DNA from: Pictodentalium vernedei
Taxonomy: Eukaryota > Mollusca > Scaphopoda > Dentaliida > Dentaliidae
Length of the DNA: 64,000 nucleotides
Reading direction: 5' to 3'
Assembly (NCBI GenBank): GCA_031216915.1
Contig: CM062292.1
Location: 72,274,956-72,338,955 of the forward strand
Position 1 is the stretch's first letter, and the number at the start of each line of letters is the position of its first letter. This document shows positions 63,796-64,000 of the stretch, piece by piece. A program made the position numbers and the translations under genes. The notes under the pieces were generated by a model. That model worked only from the letters and a program-made list of their open reading frames with translations, was not told the origin of the DNA and did not search any database.

Positions 63796-64000
63796 TTGGT
63801 TCTCGTTAGATCATCGAAGTTGAGCAACGTCGAGCCCGGTTAGTCCTCGGATAGGTGACCATCTGAGCGATCAATTCAGACTCCTGCATTGTATCCTTGG
63901 GCAAGACACTTATCCCCGATTGTCCACATGGGGGCACGATGATGCCATGTACTAAGGCCTACTACACATCAGTGGTGCACATGTCTTCAACCAATCTAAC
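63796..64000 (+). mobile_element. SINE with 5S rRNA-like head, cut by window end (copy 5)
   Basis: Head 'tctcgttagatcatcgaagt', 'tgagcaacgtcgagcccggt' and 'tagtcctcggataggtgacc', then the shared body up to 'cttcaaccaatctaac' at the window edge. Confidence 0.88.

Larger units (their letters stand above)
60155..64000 (+). other. CPEB1: CPEB1 intron, continuing past the window
   Basis: The donor GTATGT is at 60155 and no acceptor followed by RRM1 sequence is seen before the end. The content is hairpin repeats, MITEs and SINEs as listed. Confidence 0.8.

Overview
The window is eukaryotic, intron-rich and AT-rich DNA from an invertebrate animal genome, most likely a marine spiralian such as a mollusc. 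That placement is inferred from the repeats (tRNA-headed and 5S-headed SINEs, and tandem-array rolling-circle elements with GTCC-type microsatellites like the 'pearl' elements described in bivalves) and is not proven. No bacterial genes, CRISPR array or stand-alone rRNA or tRNA gene is visible.

The only host gene that can be supported is a plus-strand orthologue of the RNA-binding translational regulator CPEB1 (Drosophila Orb). Four consecutive exons are visible at 34178-34331, 50490-50670, 56302-56701 and 60041-60154. All have AG/GT borders and their phases join exactly (2-1, 0-0, 1-2), giving 282 complete codons. They cover the low-complexity regulatory half of the protein and the start of RRM1. 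The amino terminus must lie upstream, and the rest of RRM1, RRM2 and the zinc-binding domain lie beyond the right end.

Almost everything else is transposable-element DNA, much of it nested. 1-2500: SINEs, a pogo-type MITE and a hAT MITE. 2940-9175 and 14317-14830: interleaved Helentron/pearl-like tandem arrays, including one complete element with about sixteen 145-bp units. 9199-14119: a 4.9-kb Tc1/mariner-type element sitting inside a SINE. 16140-17580: another array. 18100-23282: a decayed DIRS-like tyrosine-recombinase retrotransposon (gag, RT, RNase H, YR remnants). 23283-34177: a short Helentron, MITEs and more arrays. 34332-64000: CPEB1 introns packed with pogo-type MITEs, several TTAA-target MITE families, hAT-like and Harbinger-like elements, SINEs, and more than twenty long hairpins.

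The most distinctive signal is the set of TTAA-target MITE families (and others), each built as terminal inverted repeat, AT-rich arm and one near-perfect central palindrome of 18-50 bp arms. Members of one family keep their ends and the apex of the palindrome but carry different stems. A second notable signal is a SINE system in which three unrelated heads (tRNA-like, 5S rRNA-like and a third 'CCCCGTGGGAACC' head) share one 3' tail.
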